Source: Asaia bogorensis | GTDB lineage: Bacteria; Pseudomonadota; Alphaproteobacteria; Acetobacterales; Acetobacteraceae | Direction of reading: 5' to 3' | Assembly: GCA_945897825.1 (NCBI GenBank) | Contig: CAMDGX010000018.1 | Location: 1 to 59,904 of the forward strand | DNA: 59,904 bases | In this document: positions 38,365 through 46,133 of the stretch, in pieces | Layout: every line of letters starts with the position of its first letter | Position numbering within the stretch: position 1 is the first letter of the stretch | Translations under genes and position numbers: made by a program | Notes under the pieces: model-generated | What the model was told of the DNA's origin: nothing | Seen by the model: the letters and a program-made list of their open reading frames with translations, nothing else | The model's database searches: none

Positions 38365-39183
38365 ATGGAAGCCCTGCTGCGCCGCATCGCCGAGGTGAAC
38401 AACGCCCTCCTGCCGGGCGGGCGGGTGCCGTTCCTGCTGGGCGCCGAGCAGGTGGGCTGGCTGGCGCCGGGGCTTGCGGAAGCGGTGGCCGAATTCGACC
38501 ATGTGGCGGCCGGGCCGGCCGGCGTGGTGCTGGAGCGGCCGGGGGATTTGCCGGAGATCGCGCGCGCGCTGTCGCGCCGCGGGCTGATGCGGTGGCGGCG
38601 GGAGGCGTTCGACGTGCGGGCGACGCCGGATGGCGAGGTGCTGTCGACGATCGATCGCGGCGCCCTGCCCGGCTTCGGGATCGAGGCGCAGGGCATTCAC
38701 CTGGATGGGCTGGTGCGCCGGGCGGACGGGCTGCACATCTGGATCGCGCGGCGGTCGGCGACCAAGGCGCTCGATCCCGGCAAGCTGGACCATATCGTGG
38801 CGGGCGGCATGCCGGCTGGGCACACGCCGTTCGAGACGCTGGTGAAGGAGGCGGCCGAGGAGGCCGCGATGCCGGCCGCGCTGGCAGGGCAGGCATTGCC
38901 GACCGGCGTGCTGCGCTACGCGATGGAGCGGCCGGAGGGGCTGCGGCGGGACGTGCTGCACTGCTACGAGGTGGAGCTGCCCGAGGATTTCGTGCCGCAC
39001 GCGCATGACGGCGAGGTGGCGGGGTTCGAGCTGTGGCCCCTGCCCCGGGTCGCGGCGGCGCTGCGGGGTGGCGGGGCGGACTTCAAGTTCAACGTCGTGG
39101 TCGTGCTGGCCATGCTGCTGCTGCGCCATGGCGCGTTCACGGACGCGGAGGCGGCGCAGGTGGCCGCTGCCGTGCCGCGCTGA
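38365..39183 (+). CDS. NUDIX hydrolase with DUF4743-type N-terminal domain
   Basis: A 272-residue protein. Residues 1-110 form a DUF4743/thiamine-pyrophosphokinase-associated domain (LRRIAEVNNALLPGGRVPFL, DVRATPDGEVLSTIDRG). The NUDIX box follows near 148-170: GGMPAGHTPFETLVKEAAEE, matching Gx5Ex7REUxEExGU with Lys for Arg. This two-domain form is related to the NUDIX part of Tnr3-like proteins, so damaged thiamine diphosphate or a nucleotide could be the substrate; not determinable here. Divergent from the ABC exporter. Confidence 0.85.
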   Translation: MEALLRRIAEVNNALLPGGRVPFLLGAEQVGWLAPGLAEAVAEFDHVAAGPAGVVLERPGDLPEIARALSRRGLMRWRREAFDVRATPDGEVLSTIDRGALPGFGIEAQGIHLDGLVRRADGLHIWIARRSATKALDPGKLDHIVAGGMPAGHTPFETLVKEAAEEAAMPAALAGQALPTGVLRYAMERPEGLRRDVLHCYEVELPEDFVPHAHDGEVAGFELWPLPRVAAALRGGGADFKFNVVVVLAMLLLRHGAFTDAEAAQVAAAVPR

Positions 39184-39214
39184 CGGCAGGGCGGCGGCCG
39201 GATCGCGCCTGCCG
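39184..39214. terminator. Hairpin between convergent NUDIX and PRC-barrel genes
   Basis: CGGCAGG (39184-39190) pairs with CCTGCCG (39208-39214). It begins directly after the NUDIX stop codon and ends 5 nt before the PRC-barrel stop. Confidence 0.5.
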
Positions 39215-39219
39215 GTGCG

Positions 39220-39651
39220 CTACATCGTGTAGGGCAGGCCGTAGTAGTCGTAGACGGTGCGGCCATAGCCCGGGCGCTCCCAGGGCGATTCGTCGCTGGC
39301 GTAAGAGGGCGCGCCCTCCAGCTGCTCGCGGGTAAGGTCGACGACGTAGCCGCCGCGGGAGGTGTCGTAGGTCAACGCGCCCCAGGGCAGCGGGTGGTAG
39401 CGTTCGCCGATGCCGAGGAAGCCGCCGAAGCTCATCACCGCATAGGCGACGCGGCCGCTGACCTTGTCGATCATCAGGCCATAGACGCTGCCGAGGCTGT
39501 CGCCGTTGTGGTTGTAGACCGCGGTGCCCTCCACCTTGTCGGCGGCGATGAGGCGGTGGGTCTCGTCGATCGCCATGTCGCCGCCCATGCTGCTGGCGGG
39601 CATGTCGCTTCCGGTCATGCCGCTGCCGGTCGTGCGTCGCGTGCCTGACAT
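39220..39651 (-). CDS. PRC-barrel domain protein
   Basis: A 143-residue protein. After a Ser/Thr/Gly/Met-rich leader the PRC-barrel domain begins HRLIAADKVEGTAVYNHNGD, continues SLGSVYGLMIDKVSGRVAYA and VMSFGGFLGIGERYHPLPWG, and ends with a Tyr-rich tail (YGRTVYDYYGLPYTM). PRC barrels occur in photosynthetic reaction-centre H subunits and RimM, but the free-standing alphaproteobacterial form has unknown function. AGGAGG lies before the ATG at 39651. Confidence 0.85.
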   Translation of the reverse strand: MSGTRRTTGSGMTGSDMPASSMGGDMAIDETHRLIAADKVEGTAVYNHNGDSLGSVYGLMIDKVSGRVAYAVMSFGGFLGIGERYHPLPWGALTYDTSRGGYVVDLTREQLEGAPSYASDESPWERPGYGRTVYDYYGLPYTM

Positions 39652-39747
39652 CGTTGCCTCCTGTGGCCGTGTGCCGGGGCAAGCGCCGAGCGGGGCTCGG
39701 GGTTCCGTGGCGCCTGCCCAGCCCTTTGGCCCAGCCAGTGGGCCGGG

Positions 39748-41436
39748 CTATTCGGCCCGGGCGGCGGCGAGCGCGTCGGCGACGGTGCCGTCGTAGTGCA
39801 CGTGCGGCGGGCGGACGCCGTTGCTGAGCAGGACGCGGCGCACGCCCGGGATGGCGCCGGCGATGCGGACCTGGGCGTGGCGGCGCCCGGCCTTGCGCAC
39901 GAAGCTCTCGATGGTGCTGGCGGCGGTGGAATCGAGCAGCGGCACGGCGGAGAAATCCAGGATGAAGGCCTTCGGACGTTCGGCCAGGTGGTCCAGCGCG
40001 ATCGCCACGTTGGCGGCCGAGCCGAAGAAGAAGGCGCCCGAGATGCGGTGGACCAGGATGTCGGGATCGGATGCGGCGGCGGCATCGTAGGGCGTGCGGT
40101 GTTCGCCCGGGGTGCTGTCGGCCTGGTCCTCGGCGACCAGGGGCAGGCCGGTCTGCACCTCCACCGCCTGGGCCATGCGGTGCAGGAACAGCAGCACGCC
40201 GAGGCCGAAGCCGACCAGGATGCCCTCCGTCAGGTCGCGGAAGATCACCAGCAGGAAGGTGGCCAGCAGCACGACGGCATCGCCCCAGCTGGAGCGGATC
40301 AGGGCCGCGAATTCGCGCTTCTCGAACATGTTCCACGAGACCAGCGCCAGCACGCCGGCCAGGGCGGCGAGCGGGATGTAGGCGGCGAGCGGGGCGGCGA
40401 GCAGCATGAACAACAGCAGGAACACCGCGTGCAACATGCCCGACACCGGCCCGCGCGCGCCGGCGCGCACGTTGGTGGCGGTGCGCGCGATGGTGCCGGT
40501 GACGCAGAAGCCGCCGAACAGGGCGCTGCCGATGTTGCCGACGCCCTGGGCGACCAGCTCGCAGTTCGAGCGGTGGCGGCGGCCGCTCATGTTGTCGGCG
40601 ACGACGGCGGACAGCAGGCTCTCGATGCCGCCGAGCAGGGCGAAGGAGAGGGCGGCGGGCAGCACCTCCAGCACGCGGGCGGGCGAGAGGTCGGGCAGGG
40701 CGGGGGCGGGCAGGCCGCTGGGGATGCCGCCGAACTTGCTGCCGATGGTGGCGATCGGCAGGCCGAGCAGCGCCGCGGCCACGGAGGCGAGCGCCACGGC
40801 GATCAGCATGCCCGGCCAGTGCGGGCGGAAGCGGCGCACCAGCAGGATCACCGCGATCGTGCCGGCGGACACCATGACCGCCTGCGGCGTGATGGTGTGG
40901 CGCACCGCCCACAGCGCCTCAAGCTTGTGCACCAGCTCGCCCGGCTCGGCGGCCAGCGTCATGCCCAGCAGCTCGCGGATCTGGCTGGCGAAGATGATGA
41001 CGGCGATGCCGGCGGTGAAGCCCACCGTCACCGGGAAGGGGATGTACTTGATGAAGGTGCCGAGCCGCAGGAAGCCGATGGCCAACAGGATCAGGCCGGA
41101 GAGGAAGGTGGCCAGGACCAGCCCGTCGACCCCGTGGAGGGTGACGGTGGCCAGCACCAGCACGATGAAGGCGCCGGCCGGGCCGCCGATCTGGAAGCGG
41201 CTGCCGCCGAGCAGTGAGATGAGGAAACCGCCGACGATGGCGGTGGTCAGGCCACGGTCGGGCGAGACGCCGGAGGCGATGGCGATGGCCATGGAGAGCG
41301 GCAGGGCGACAATGGCGACGGTCAGGCCGGCGATGATGTCCGAGCGAAGTTCCTGCAGCCCGTAGCCCTCGCGCAGCACGGTGACGAGCTTGGGCGTGAA
41401 CAGCTCGGCGAAGCTGGGGGCGGGTCGGTGCAACAT
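39748..41436 (-). CDS. SulP-family anion transporter with STAS domain
   Basis: A 562-residue inner-membrane protein. The N-terminal transport domain shows the SulP signature DIIAGLTVAIVALPLSMAIA and GGSRFQIGGPAGAFIVLV, with 11-14 predicted helices to about residue 425. The C-terminal STAS domain (about 445-560) contains RISGAFFFGSAANVAIAL and AFILDFSAVPLLDSTAASTI. The substrate may be sulfate, bicarbonate or a dicarboxylate. There are no sulfur-assimilation genes nearby and no carbonic anhydrase, so specificity is open. AGGAGG precedes the ATG at 41436. Confidence 0.92.
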   Translation of the reverse strand: MLHRPAPSFAELFTPKLVTVLREGYGLQELRSDIIAGLTVAIVALPLSMAIAIASGVSPDRGLTTAIVGGFLISLLGGSRFQIGGPAGAFIVLVLATVTLHGVDGLVLATFLSGLILLAIGFLRLGTFIKYIPFPVTVGFTAGIAVIIFASQIRELLGMTLAAEPGELVHKLEALWAVRHTITPQAVMVSAGTIAVILLVRRFRPHWPGMLIAVALASVAAALLGLPIATIGSKFGGIPSGLPAPALPDLSPARVLEVLPAALSFALLGGIESLLSAVVADNMSGRRHRSNCELVAQGVGNIGSALFGGFCVTGTIARTATNVRAGARGPVSGMLHAVFLLLFMLLAAPLAAYIPLAALAGVLALVSWNMFEKREFAALIRSSWGDAVVLLATFLLVIFRDLTEGILVGFGLGVLLFLHRMAQAVEVQTGLPLVAEDQADSTPGEHRTPYDAAAASDPDILVHRISGAFFFGSAANVAIALDHLAERPKAFILDFSAVPLLDSTAASTIESFVRKAGRRHAQVRIAGAIPGVRRVLLSNGVRPPHVHYDGTVADALAAARAE

Positions 41437-41524
41437 CCATCGTCCTCCTGACGGCCGGTGCGCTCCCGCATGGAGCGGGAAGCGTTACCATGCACCCTTG
41501 GACGACGATGCAACAGGGCGCGGG

Positions 41525-42115
41525 CTAGCCGGCCAGCAGGCGGTCGATCTCGTCCTGCGCTAGGTCGGGGGCAAGGCTGCCGGGGGCGGTGGGGGCGAGG
41601 CCGCTGGGGGGGGCGCGTTCGGCCACCGTGGGCGGGGCCTCTCCGGTGCCAAGGCTGGTCAGCATGGTCTCGACATGGTGCAGGTGGTCGATGGCGCGGC
41701 GGATGCGCTGGCTGGTCAGGTCCTGGAAGGAACAGGCCTCGAAGATCGCGTTGACCTTCTCGCTGATGCGCGCGCGCATCTCGGGGTCGGCGCGGAGTTC
41801 CTCCAGCCATTCGCCGATCGCCTCGGCCGCCTCCATGATGCGGTTGGCCGCGGCCTCGGTGGTTTGCACCACGGCCTCCAACTCGGTGCCGGAGTTGCGC
41901 GTGGCGGCCTGCGGCACCGCCAGGACCTCGGCGAGCTGGGACTTCACCGCGCCGAGCTGGCTGGTGATGTTGGCCTCGCTGTAGTCGATCAGCTGCACCG
42001 AGGCGTGGATTTCCGTGCTCAATTCGGCGAAGCGCCGGTCCACGAAGCGACGCAGGTCGTCGATCCGTGCGCATACGGCAGCCGTATCGGTCGCATCCGC
42101 CAACTCTGCCGCCAT
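41525..42115 (-). CDS. CheZ-like chemotaxis phosphatase, orphan
   Basis: A 196-residue helical protein. Residues 128-140 (ACSFQDLTSQRIRR) match the CheZ catalytic motif, with Asp132 and Gln136 at the positions of the CheY-P-dephosphorylating Asp and Gln. The C-terminus AQDEIDRLLAG resembles the CheY-binding tail of CheZ. Before the motif lies a long helical hairpin region. The start at 42115 has GGGAGA at good spacing and is preferred to 42133. No other chemotaxis or flagellar gene is in the window, so the CheY partner must be elsewhere. Confidence 0.75.
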   Translation of the reverse strand: MAAELADATDTAAVCARIDDLRRFVDRRFAELSTEIHASVQLIDYSEANITSQLGAVKSQLAEVLAVPQAATRNSGTELEAVVQTTEAAANRIMEAAEAIGEWLEELRADPEMRARISEKVNAIFEACSFQDLTSQRIRRAIDHLHHVETMLTSLGTGEAPPTVAERAPPSGLAPTAPGSLAPDLAQDEIDRLLAG

Positions 42116-42178
42116 CCATCCGTCTCCCGCCATCGGCGCACAGAGTGACGGGGCGAGGTTAAGCGTCGCTGAATCGGA

Positions 42179-42592
42179 TTACCGCACCGTCACGCTCAGG
42201 CGGAACGCGGCGTTGCCGCGCGTGCCGCCGACCACGATCAGGTAGGCGCCGCTGGCCGGCAGCCGGCCGCTCCAGCTGCGCGCATCCTCGCCCTCCCCCG
42301 CACCTGGCAGGGCGGTGCCGTCCACCATCGCCATGCCGTCCTGTTGGCGCGGCACGGCGCCGGGGTGCCAGATCTGGAACACCGCGTTGTCCTCCGGCGC
42401 CGTGATGCGCGCGGTCAGCGTCTGCCCGGCGCGGGCCTCGAGCGAGAACAGCGCGCGCTCGCCGCGCACCACGGCGCCCTGCACCTCCGCCCCGCTGGCG
42501 CCACGGGCGAAGCGGATCGGCTGCACCTGCGGCTCCGCCAGGACCGGCGCGGAGGCACATAGCAGCGTGGCGGCGAGGAGGAGGGCTCGCAT
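42179..42592 (-). CDS. Small secreted beta-rich protein, function unknown
   Basis: A 137-residue protein. Signal peptide 1-19 (LLLAATLLCASAPVLA), then a beta-sandwich-like region with VVRGERALFSLEARAGQTLT, the motif DNAVFQIWHPGA, and a closing LPASGAYLIVVGGTRGNAAF. This pattern resembles prepeptidase C-terminal (PPC)-like domains. The start overlaps the end of the GH19 gene region (6 nt apart), so it is probably co-transcribed and may be exported with that enzyme. Confidence 0.6.
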   Translation of the reverse strand: MRALLLAATLLCASAPVLAEPQVQPIRFARGASGAEVQGAVVRGERALFSLEARAGQTLTARITAPEDNAVFQIWHPGAVPRQQDGMAMVDGTALPGAGEGEDARSWSGRLPASGAYLIVVGGTRGNAAFRLSVTVR

Positions 42593-42598
42593 GCGCCC

Positions 42599-43375
42599 TC
42601 AGAGCCCGAGGAAGAACTTCGCCCGGCGCAGATAGGCCTGGCGGTCGGCAAGGCCGTTCAGGCCACCGTTGATGCGCCTTGTGGCGCGCTCCACGTCGTC
42701 GGCGTCGGCCATGGCGTTCAGGCCGCGCGTCTCCCAGAACCAGCAGGCGGCATCGACCGCCAACGCCGGATCGGTGGCGACCGGCGCGGGGTCGGCGGCC
42801 AGGTCGCGCCCGATGGCGCGGCCATAGGCAGTGTAGTTGGCCCGGCCGGTGAGCTGGATCAGCCCGCGCCCCTTGAACCGGCGCCCGTCGCCGGGCTGCG
42901 TGTTGCCCAGGTCGGCGCGGCCCTCGTAGGCGTCGCCGCTGGCCAGTTCCTCGGCATAGCGGAAGGCGCCGCTCTCATGGGCGAGCTGGGCGATGAAATG
43001 GGCCTGGCGCAGGGGCGTGGTGATGTGGCGCTCATGCATGCCGGCCAGCAGGTGCGGCAGGTAGCGCTCGATGCGCTCCGGCGTGGCCGCGGGCATGATG
43101 CCGCGCAGGACCAACGCGTCGAGCCCGCCCTTCAACCCGGCGCGCAGCGCGCCCAGCGTGCGCCCGCCCGGGTCGATCCGGCCGTCCGGCACGGCGCCGG
43201 GCAGGGCTGCCGCCTGGAAATCGCGGATGGCACGGCCGGTCTGGTCGCCGAAGCCGCCATCCACGGCAATGCGCGGCAGGTCGGCGGGGCGGTTGAGGTT
43301 CAGCAACACCTGCACCACCACCACGTCGCCGCGCCCGTTGGCGCAACCCTGGCCCACGGCACCCTCGATACACAT
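42599..43375 (-). CDS. Glycoside hydrolase family 19 lysozyme/chitinase with peptidoglycan-binding-like N-terminus
   Basis: A 258-residue protein. Residues 1-85 resemble a peptidoglycan-binding domain (VVQVLLNLNRPADLPRIAVD, RAIRDFQAAALPG), followed by a GH19 domain: catalytic Glu in FIAQLAHESGAFRYAEE, second acidic region GRRFKGRGLIQLTGRANYTA and a C-terminal DAACWFWETRGLNAMAD. No signal peptide is seen, as in phage endolysins of this family. GGGAGG lies before the ATG at 43375. There is no phage gene next to it, so it may be a domesticated endolysin or a cell-wall enzyme. Confidence 0.82.
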   Translation of the reverse strand: MCIEGAVGQGCANGRGDVVVVQVLLNLNRPADLPRIAVDGGFGDQTGRAIRDFQAAALPGAVPDGRIDPGGRTLGALRAGLKGGLDALVLRGIMPAATPERIERYLPHLLAGMHERHITTPLRQAHFIAQLAHESGAFRYAEELASGDAYEGRADLGNTQPGDGRRFKGRGLIQLTGRANYTAYGRAIGRDLAADPAPVATDPALAVDAACWFWETRGLNAMADADDVERATRRINGGLNGLADRQAYLRRAKFFLGL

Positions 43376-43484
43376 CGCAGTTCCCTCCCTTGCGGTAGAG
43401 GAACAGTATCGAGGATGGAGGGACCGCGCCAAGCGATTGACATGGCAAGGCGAACGAATTTTCGCGAGGAGGGTTCCGCAGGAA

Positions 43485-43615
43485 GGAAGAATGTTCTTTT
43501 TTGGAAAAAAGAAACAAAAAACTTTCCTCCATGGCGCCGCGGCCGAAAGGCTCAGCGAAGCGCCAAGTGGAAAAGTCTTTTTGCTTCTTTTTCTTCAGAA
43601 AAAGAAGATTCTTGG
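43485..43615. repeat. Composite palindromic intergenic element, copy B
   Basis: Same orientation as copy A. Left arm GTTCTTTTTTGGAAAAAAGA, then CAAAAAACTTTCCTCC. Centre TGGCGC (43532-43537) pairs with GCGCCA (43560-43565), different in sequence from copies A and C. Right arm AAAAGTCTTTTTG then CTTCTTTTTC-TTCA-GAAAAAGAAG. It ends at 43615, directly against the folD stop codon (43616-43618). Confidence 0.85.
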
Positions 43616-44476
43616 TTACCGCGCCCGCCGCGCCAGCGCCGCCGTGAGCGTGTTCTCCAGCAGGCAGGCGATCGTCATGGGGCCGACGCCGCCGGGCACC
43701 GGGGTGATCGCGCCGGCGTGGGCGGCGACCTCGTTGTAGGCGACGTCTCCCACCAGCGTGCCGGCGGCGGTGCGGTTGATGCCGACATCGATCACCACCG
43801 CCTCGTGCGCCACCCAGTCGCCGCGCACCATCTCCGGGCGGCCGACTGCGGCGATCAGCACTTCCGCACGGCGGCATTCGGCGGCGAGGTCGCGGGTGCG
43901 GGAGTGGGCCAGCGTCACGGTCGCGTCGGCGCCGGTCAGCAGGGCGGCCATCGGGCGGCCGACCAGGACCGAGCGGCCGAGCACCAGGGCGCGCACGCCG
44001 GCCAGCTTCACCTCGGCGGCGGCCAGCAGCTTCATCACGCCGAGCGGGGTGCAGGGCACCAGGCCGGGGCGGCCGGCGGCGAGCAGGCCGGCGCTGGTCG
44101 GGGTGAGGCCGTCGACATCCTTGGCCGGGTCGATCGCGTCCAGCACCGCTTCGGTTGCGATGTGGGCCGGCAGGGGGAGCTGGACCAGGATGCCGTCCAC
44201 CTCCGGGTCGTCGTTCAGGTTGCGCACGACGGCAAGCAGCTCGGCCTGGGGGGTCGCGGCGGGCAGGCGGATGGTGCGCGCGGCGATGCCCATGGCGGTG
44301 GCCGCGCGGTCCTTGCTGCGGACATAGACCTGGCTGGCGGGATCGTCGCCCACCAGCACCACGGCCAGGCCGGGGCGGAACGGCAGGGCGGCGACGCGGG
44401 CGGCGGTTTCAGCGCGCAGGGCGGCGGCGATGGCTTTTCCGTCGATGATACGGGCCGTGGGGGATTGCGCGGTCAC
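43616..44476 (-). CDS. folD: Bifunctional methylenetetrahydrofolate dehydrogenase/cyclohydrolase
   Basis: A 286-residue cytoplasmic enzyme interconverting 5,10-methylene- and 10-formyl-tetrahydrofolate. The folate-binding Lys appears in [12 protein letters not shown], the core motif is [10 protein letters not shown], then KDVDGLTP, the NADP-binding segment [16 protein letters not shown], and the C-terminal [23 protein letters not shown] start overlapping the stop of the DUF167 gene (GTGA), so the yggT-DUF167-folD set is translationally coupled. Composite element B abuts its stop codon. Confidence 0.96.
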   Translation of the reverse strand: MTAQSPTARIIDGKAIAAALRAETAARVAALPFRPGLAVVLVGDDPASQVYVRSKDRAATAMGIAARTIRLPAATPQAELLAVVRNLNDDPEVDGILVQLPLPAHIATEAVLDAIDPAKDVDGLTPTSAGLLAAGRPGLVPCTPLGVMKLLAAAEVKLAGVRALVLGRSVLVGRPMAALLTGADATVTLAHSRTRDLAAECRRAEVLIAAVGRPEMVRGDWVAHEAVVIDVGINRTAAGTLVGDVAYNEVAAHAGAITPVPGGVGPMTIACLLENTLTAALARRAR

Positions 44477-44772
44477 AGCGCCTCCAGCCTGGGTGCGAGA
44501 AGGGTGGGGTCGCCGGCGACCATCAGCGTTTTGTCGCGGCTGGTGGCGCCCTGGGCAACCGACACGTCGGCGGGACGGACGGCCAGGGCGGCTGCCAGGG
44601 CGGCGCAGGCGGCGCGGTTGGCGCGGCCATCCTCGGCGGCCTCGGCCACGCCGATGCGCAGGCGCTCGCCGTCGATGTCGGGGGCGCGGCCGCCCACGCC
44701 GGGGCGGCGCGATTTCGGCTGCACCTTCACCGCGACCCGCACGCCGCCGGTGGCCGGGCGCCAGAAGGTCAT
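44473..44772 (-). CDS. DUF167 family protein (YggU-like)
   Basis: A 99-residue protein with the DUF167 layout: [17 protein letters not shown], then [20 protein letters not shown] and a final [18 protein letters not shown], that is, the xVxPxA/SxxxxI...V..pP.dGkAN...i...GxtsrxK pattern. Function unknown; it is usually next to yggT, as here (5 nt from the yggT stop), and overlaps the folD start. Confidence 0.88.
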   Translation of the reverse strand: MTFWRPATGGVRVAVKVQPKSRRPGVGGRAPDIDGERLRIGVAEAAEDGRANRAACAALAAALAVRPADVSVAQGATSRDKTLMVAGDPTLLAPRLEAL

Positions 44773-44777
44773 GGCCG

Positions 44778-45095
44778 CTACAGGATCAGGCCCGAGATGT
44801 TGCCGTGCACGATGGCGCCGTAGATCCGCGCCAGCAGCATCTGGGCGACATAGATCAGGAAGATCAGCGCCACGGGGCTGAGGTCGATGCTGCCGAAGGT
44901 CGGGATCACGCGGCGGATCGGGCGCAGCGCCGGCTCGGTGATGCGGTAGAGGAAGTCGCCGATCATCCAGACGAAGCGGTTGCGCGTGTCGAGCACGTTG
45001 AACGAGATGAGCATGCTCATGACCGCCGCCAGGATGACGGCCCATTTGTAGAGATTCAGGACCTCCTGGGCGATCTGGAACAGGATGGTGATCAC
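44778..45095 (-). CDS. yggT: YggT family membrane protein
   Basis: A 105-residue inner-membrane protein with two YggT-type helices: [18 protein letters not shown] and [20 protein letters not shown], separated by the conserved [18 protein letters not shown] loop with its TEPxLxPxRRxxP motif. The family is implicated in cell division and osmotic or K+ stress; role unproven here. GTG start with GGAGG 4 nt before it. First gene of the yggT-DUF167-folD operon. Confidence 0.9.
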   Translation of the reverse strand: MITILFQIAQEVLNLYKWAVILAAVMSMLISFNVLDTRNRFVWMIGDFLYRITEPALRPIRRVIPTFGSIDLSPVALIFLIYVAQMLLARIYGAIVHGNISGLIL

Positions 45096-45233
45096 GGGAC
45101 CTCCGGGCGACGGCGGCGGCGCTGCGCCATGGCGTTCCGTGTGCCATGGCCCGGCCCGGTGGTAAACCCTGGCGCGCGCGGCGGCGACTTGACTTGCCCC
45201 CGGGGCGTGGTCATGTTCCGGCCGCGCGGGGAT

Positions 45234-45309
<76 letters not shown>

Positions 45310-45325
45310 TCCCCGCCGCTTCTTC

Positions 45326-45982
45326 CTACCGCCCGATCCCTTGCAGGACCTCCGTGATCCCGGTGATGGCGATCTGCACGCCGATGCACAGCAGCAGGAA
45401 CGCCGACAGCCGCGCGAAGGTGGTGCGCGCCGAAGGGCCGAGCATTCCCGCGATCCGGTCCGCCGAACGGTAGGACAGCCAGATCACCCCGGCGATCACC
45501 ACAGCCGCGGCCGAGGCGCCGAGGAAGAACCACAGCACCTGCCCCGCCCCCGGCGGACGCTGCGCGCCCAGGGCCACGGCGACCGCGATGGTGCCAGGCC
45601 CGGTGGTGAACGGCAGCGTCAGCGGGAAGAACGCCATGGACGACACGTCGCCCTCGCCGCTCTCGGCCTGCTGCTGCTTGCGCGCCTCCTGCCGCTCCGG
45701 CGCGTTCAGCAGGTCGAAGGCGCGCACCGCCACCACCGCGCCGCCGGCAATGCGCAAGGCGGCCAGCGAGATGCCGAAAAACTCCAGGATGTAGGAACCG
45801 GCCCACAACGCGCCGAGCATCACGCCGAGCGAGTAGAGCGCCACCTTGTCCGACAGCATGCGGCGCTGCGCGGCGGAAAGATGCGCGGTGACCTCGTTGA
45901 AGATGAACGCCGCACCCGGAGGGTTCACGATGGAAAACAGCGCGGGGACGGCGAGGAGGAAGGTCGTCAGCGCGAGGGACAT
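45326..45982 (-). CDS. MarC family membrane protein
   Basis: A 218-residue inner-membrane protein with about six helices. MarC/UPF0056 features: VPALFSIVNPPGAAFIF early and FFPLTLPFTTGPGTIAVAV in the middle, with the conserved PLtiPl..GPG-type motif repeated in each half. Transport substrate is unknown; the name does not imply multidrug resistance. The ATG at 45982 is at the membrane helix; longer frames upstream run into composite element C. Confidence 0.9.
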   Translation of the reverse strand: MSLALTTFLLAVPALFSIVNPPGAAFIFNEVTAHLSAAQRRMLSDKVALYSLGVMLGALWAGSYILEFFGISLAALRIAGGAVVAVRAFDLLNAPERQEARKQQQAESGEGDVSSMAFFPLTLPFTTGPGTIAVAVALGAQRPPGAGQVLWFFLGASAAAVVIAGVIWLSYRSADRIAGMLGPSARTTFARLSAFLLLCIGVQIAITGITEVLQGIGR

Positions 45983-45994
45983 GAGGATACCAAA

Positions 45995-46133
45995 GGAAGG
46001 AAGATTCTTCTTTTTCTGAAGAAAAAGAAGCAAAAAGACTTTTTATCAATTTGCGCCGCGTTTGACCGGTCGGGCGCGGCGCAAAGTGTTGAAAGTTTTT
46101 TTGTTCTTTTTTTCAAAAAAGAACGTGCTTGCC
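45995..46133. repeat. Composite palindromic intergenic element, copy C (inverted)
   Basis: Reverse orientation of copies A and B. Left: CTTCTTTTTC-TGAA-GAAAAAGAAG, then CAAAAAGACTTTT. Centre: an 11-bp perfect stem TTTGCGCCGCG (46050-46060) / CGCGGCGCAAA (46075-46085). Right: AAAGTTTTTTTG then GTTCTTTTTTTC-AAAAAAGAAC. It ends at 46133, directly against the stop codon of the M20 gene (46134-46136). Confidence 0.87.

Noticed and set aside
36109-39129. 1006-codon minus-strand frame
   Set aside because: Its end contains the genuine 83-residue protein; the remainder is out of frame with the Atm1-type exporter and NUDIX genes.
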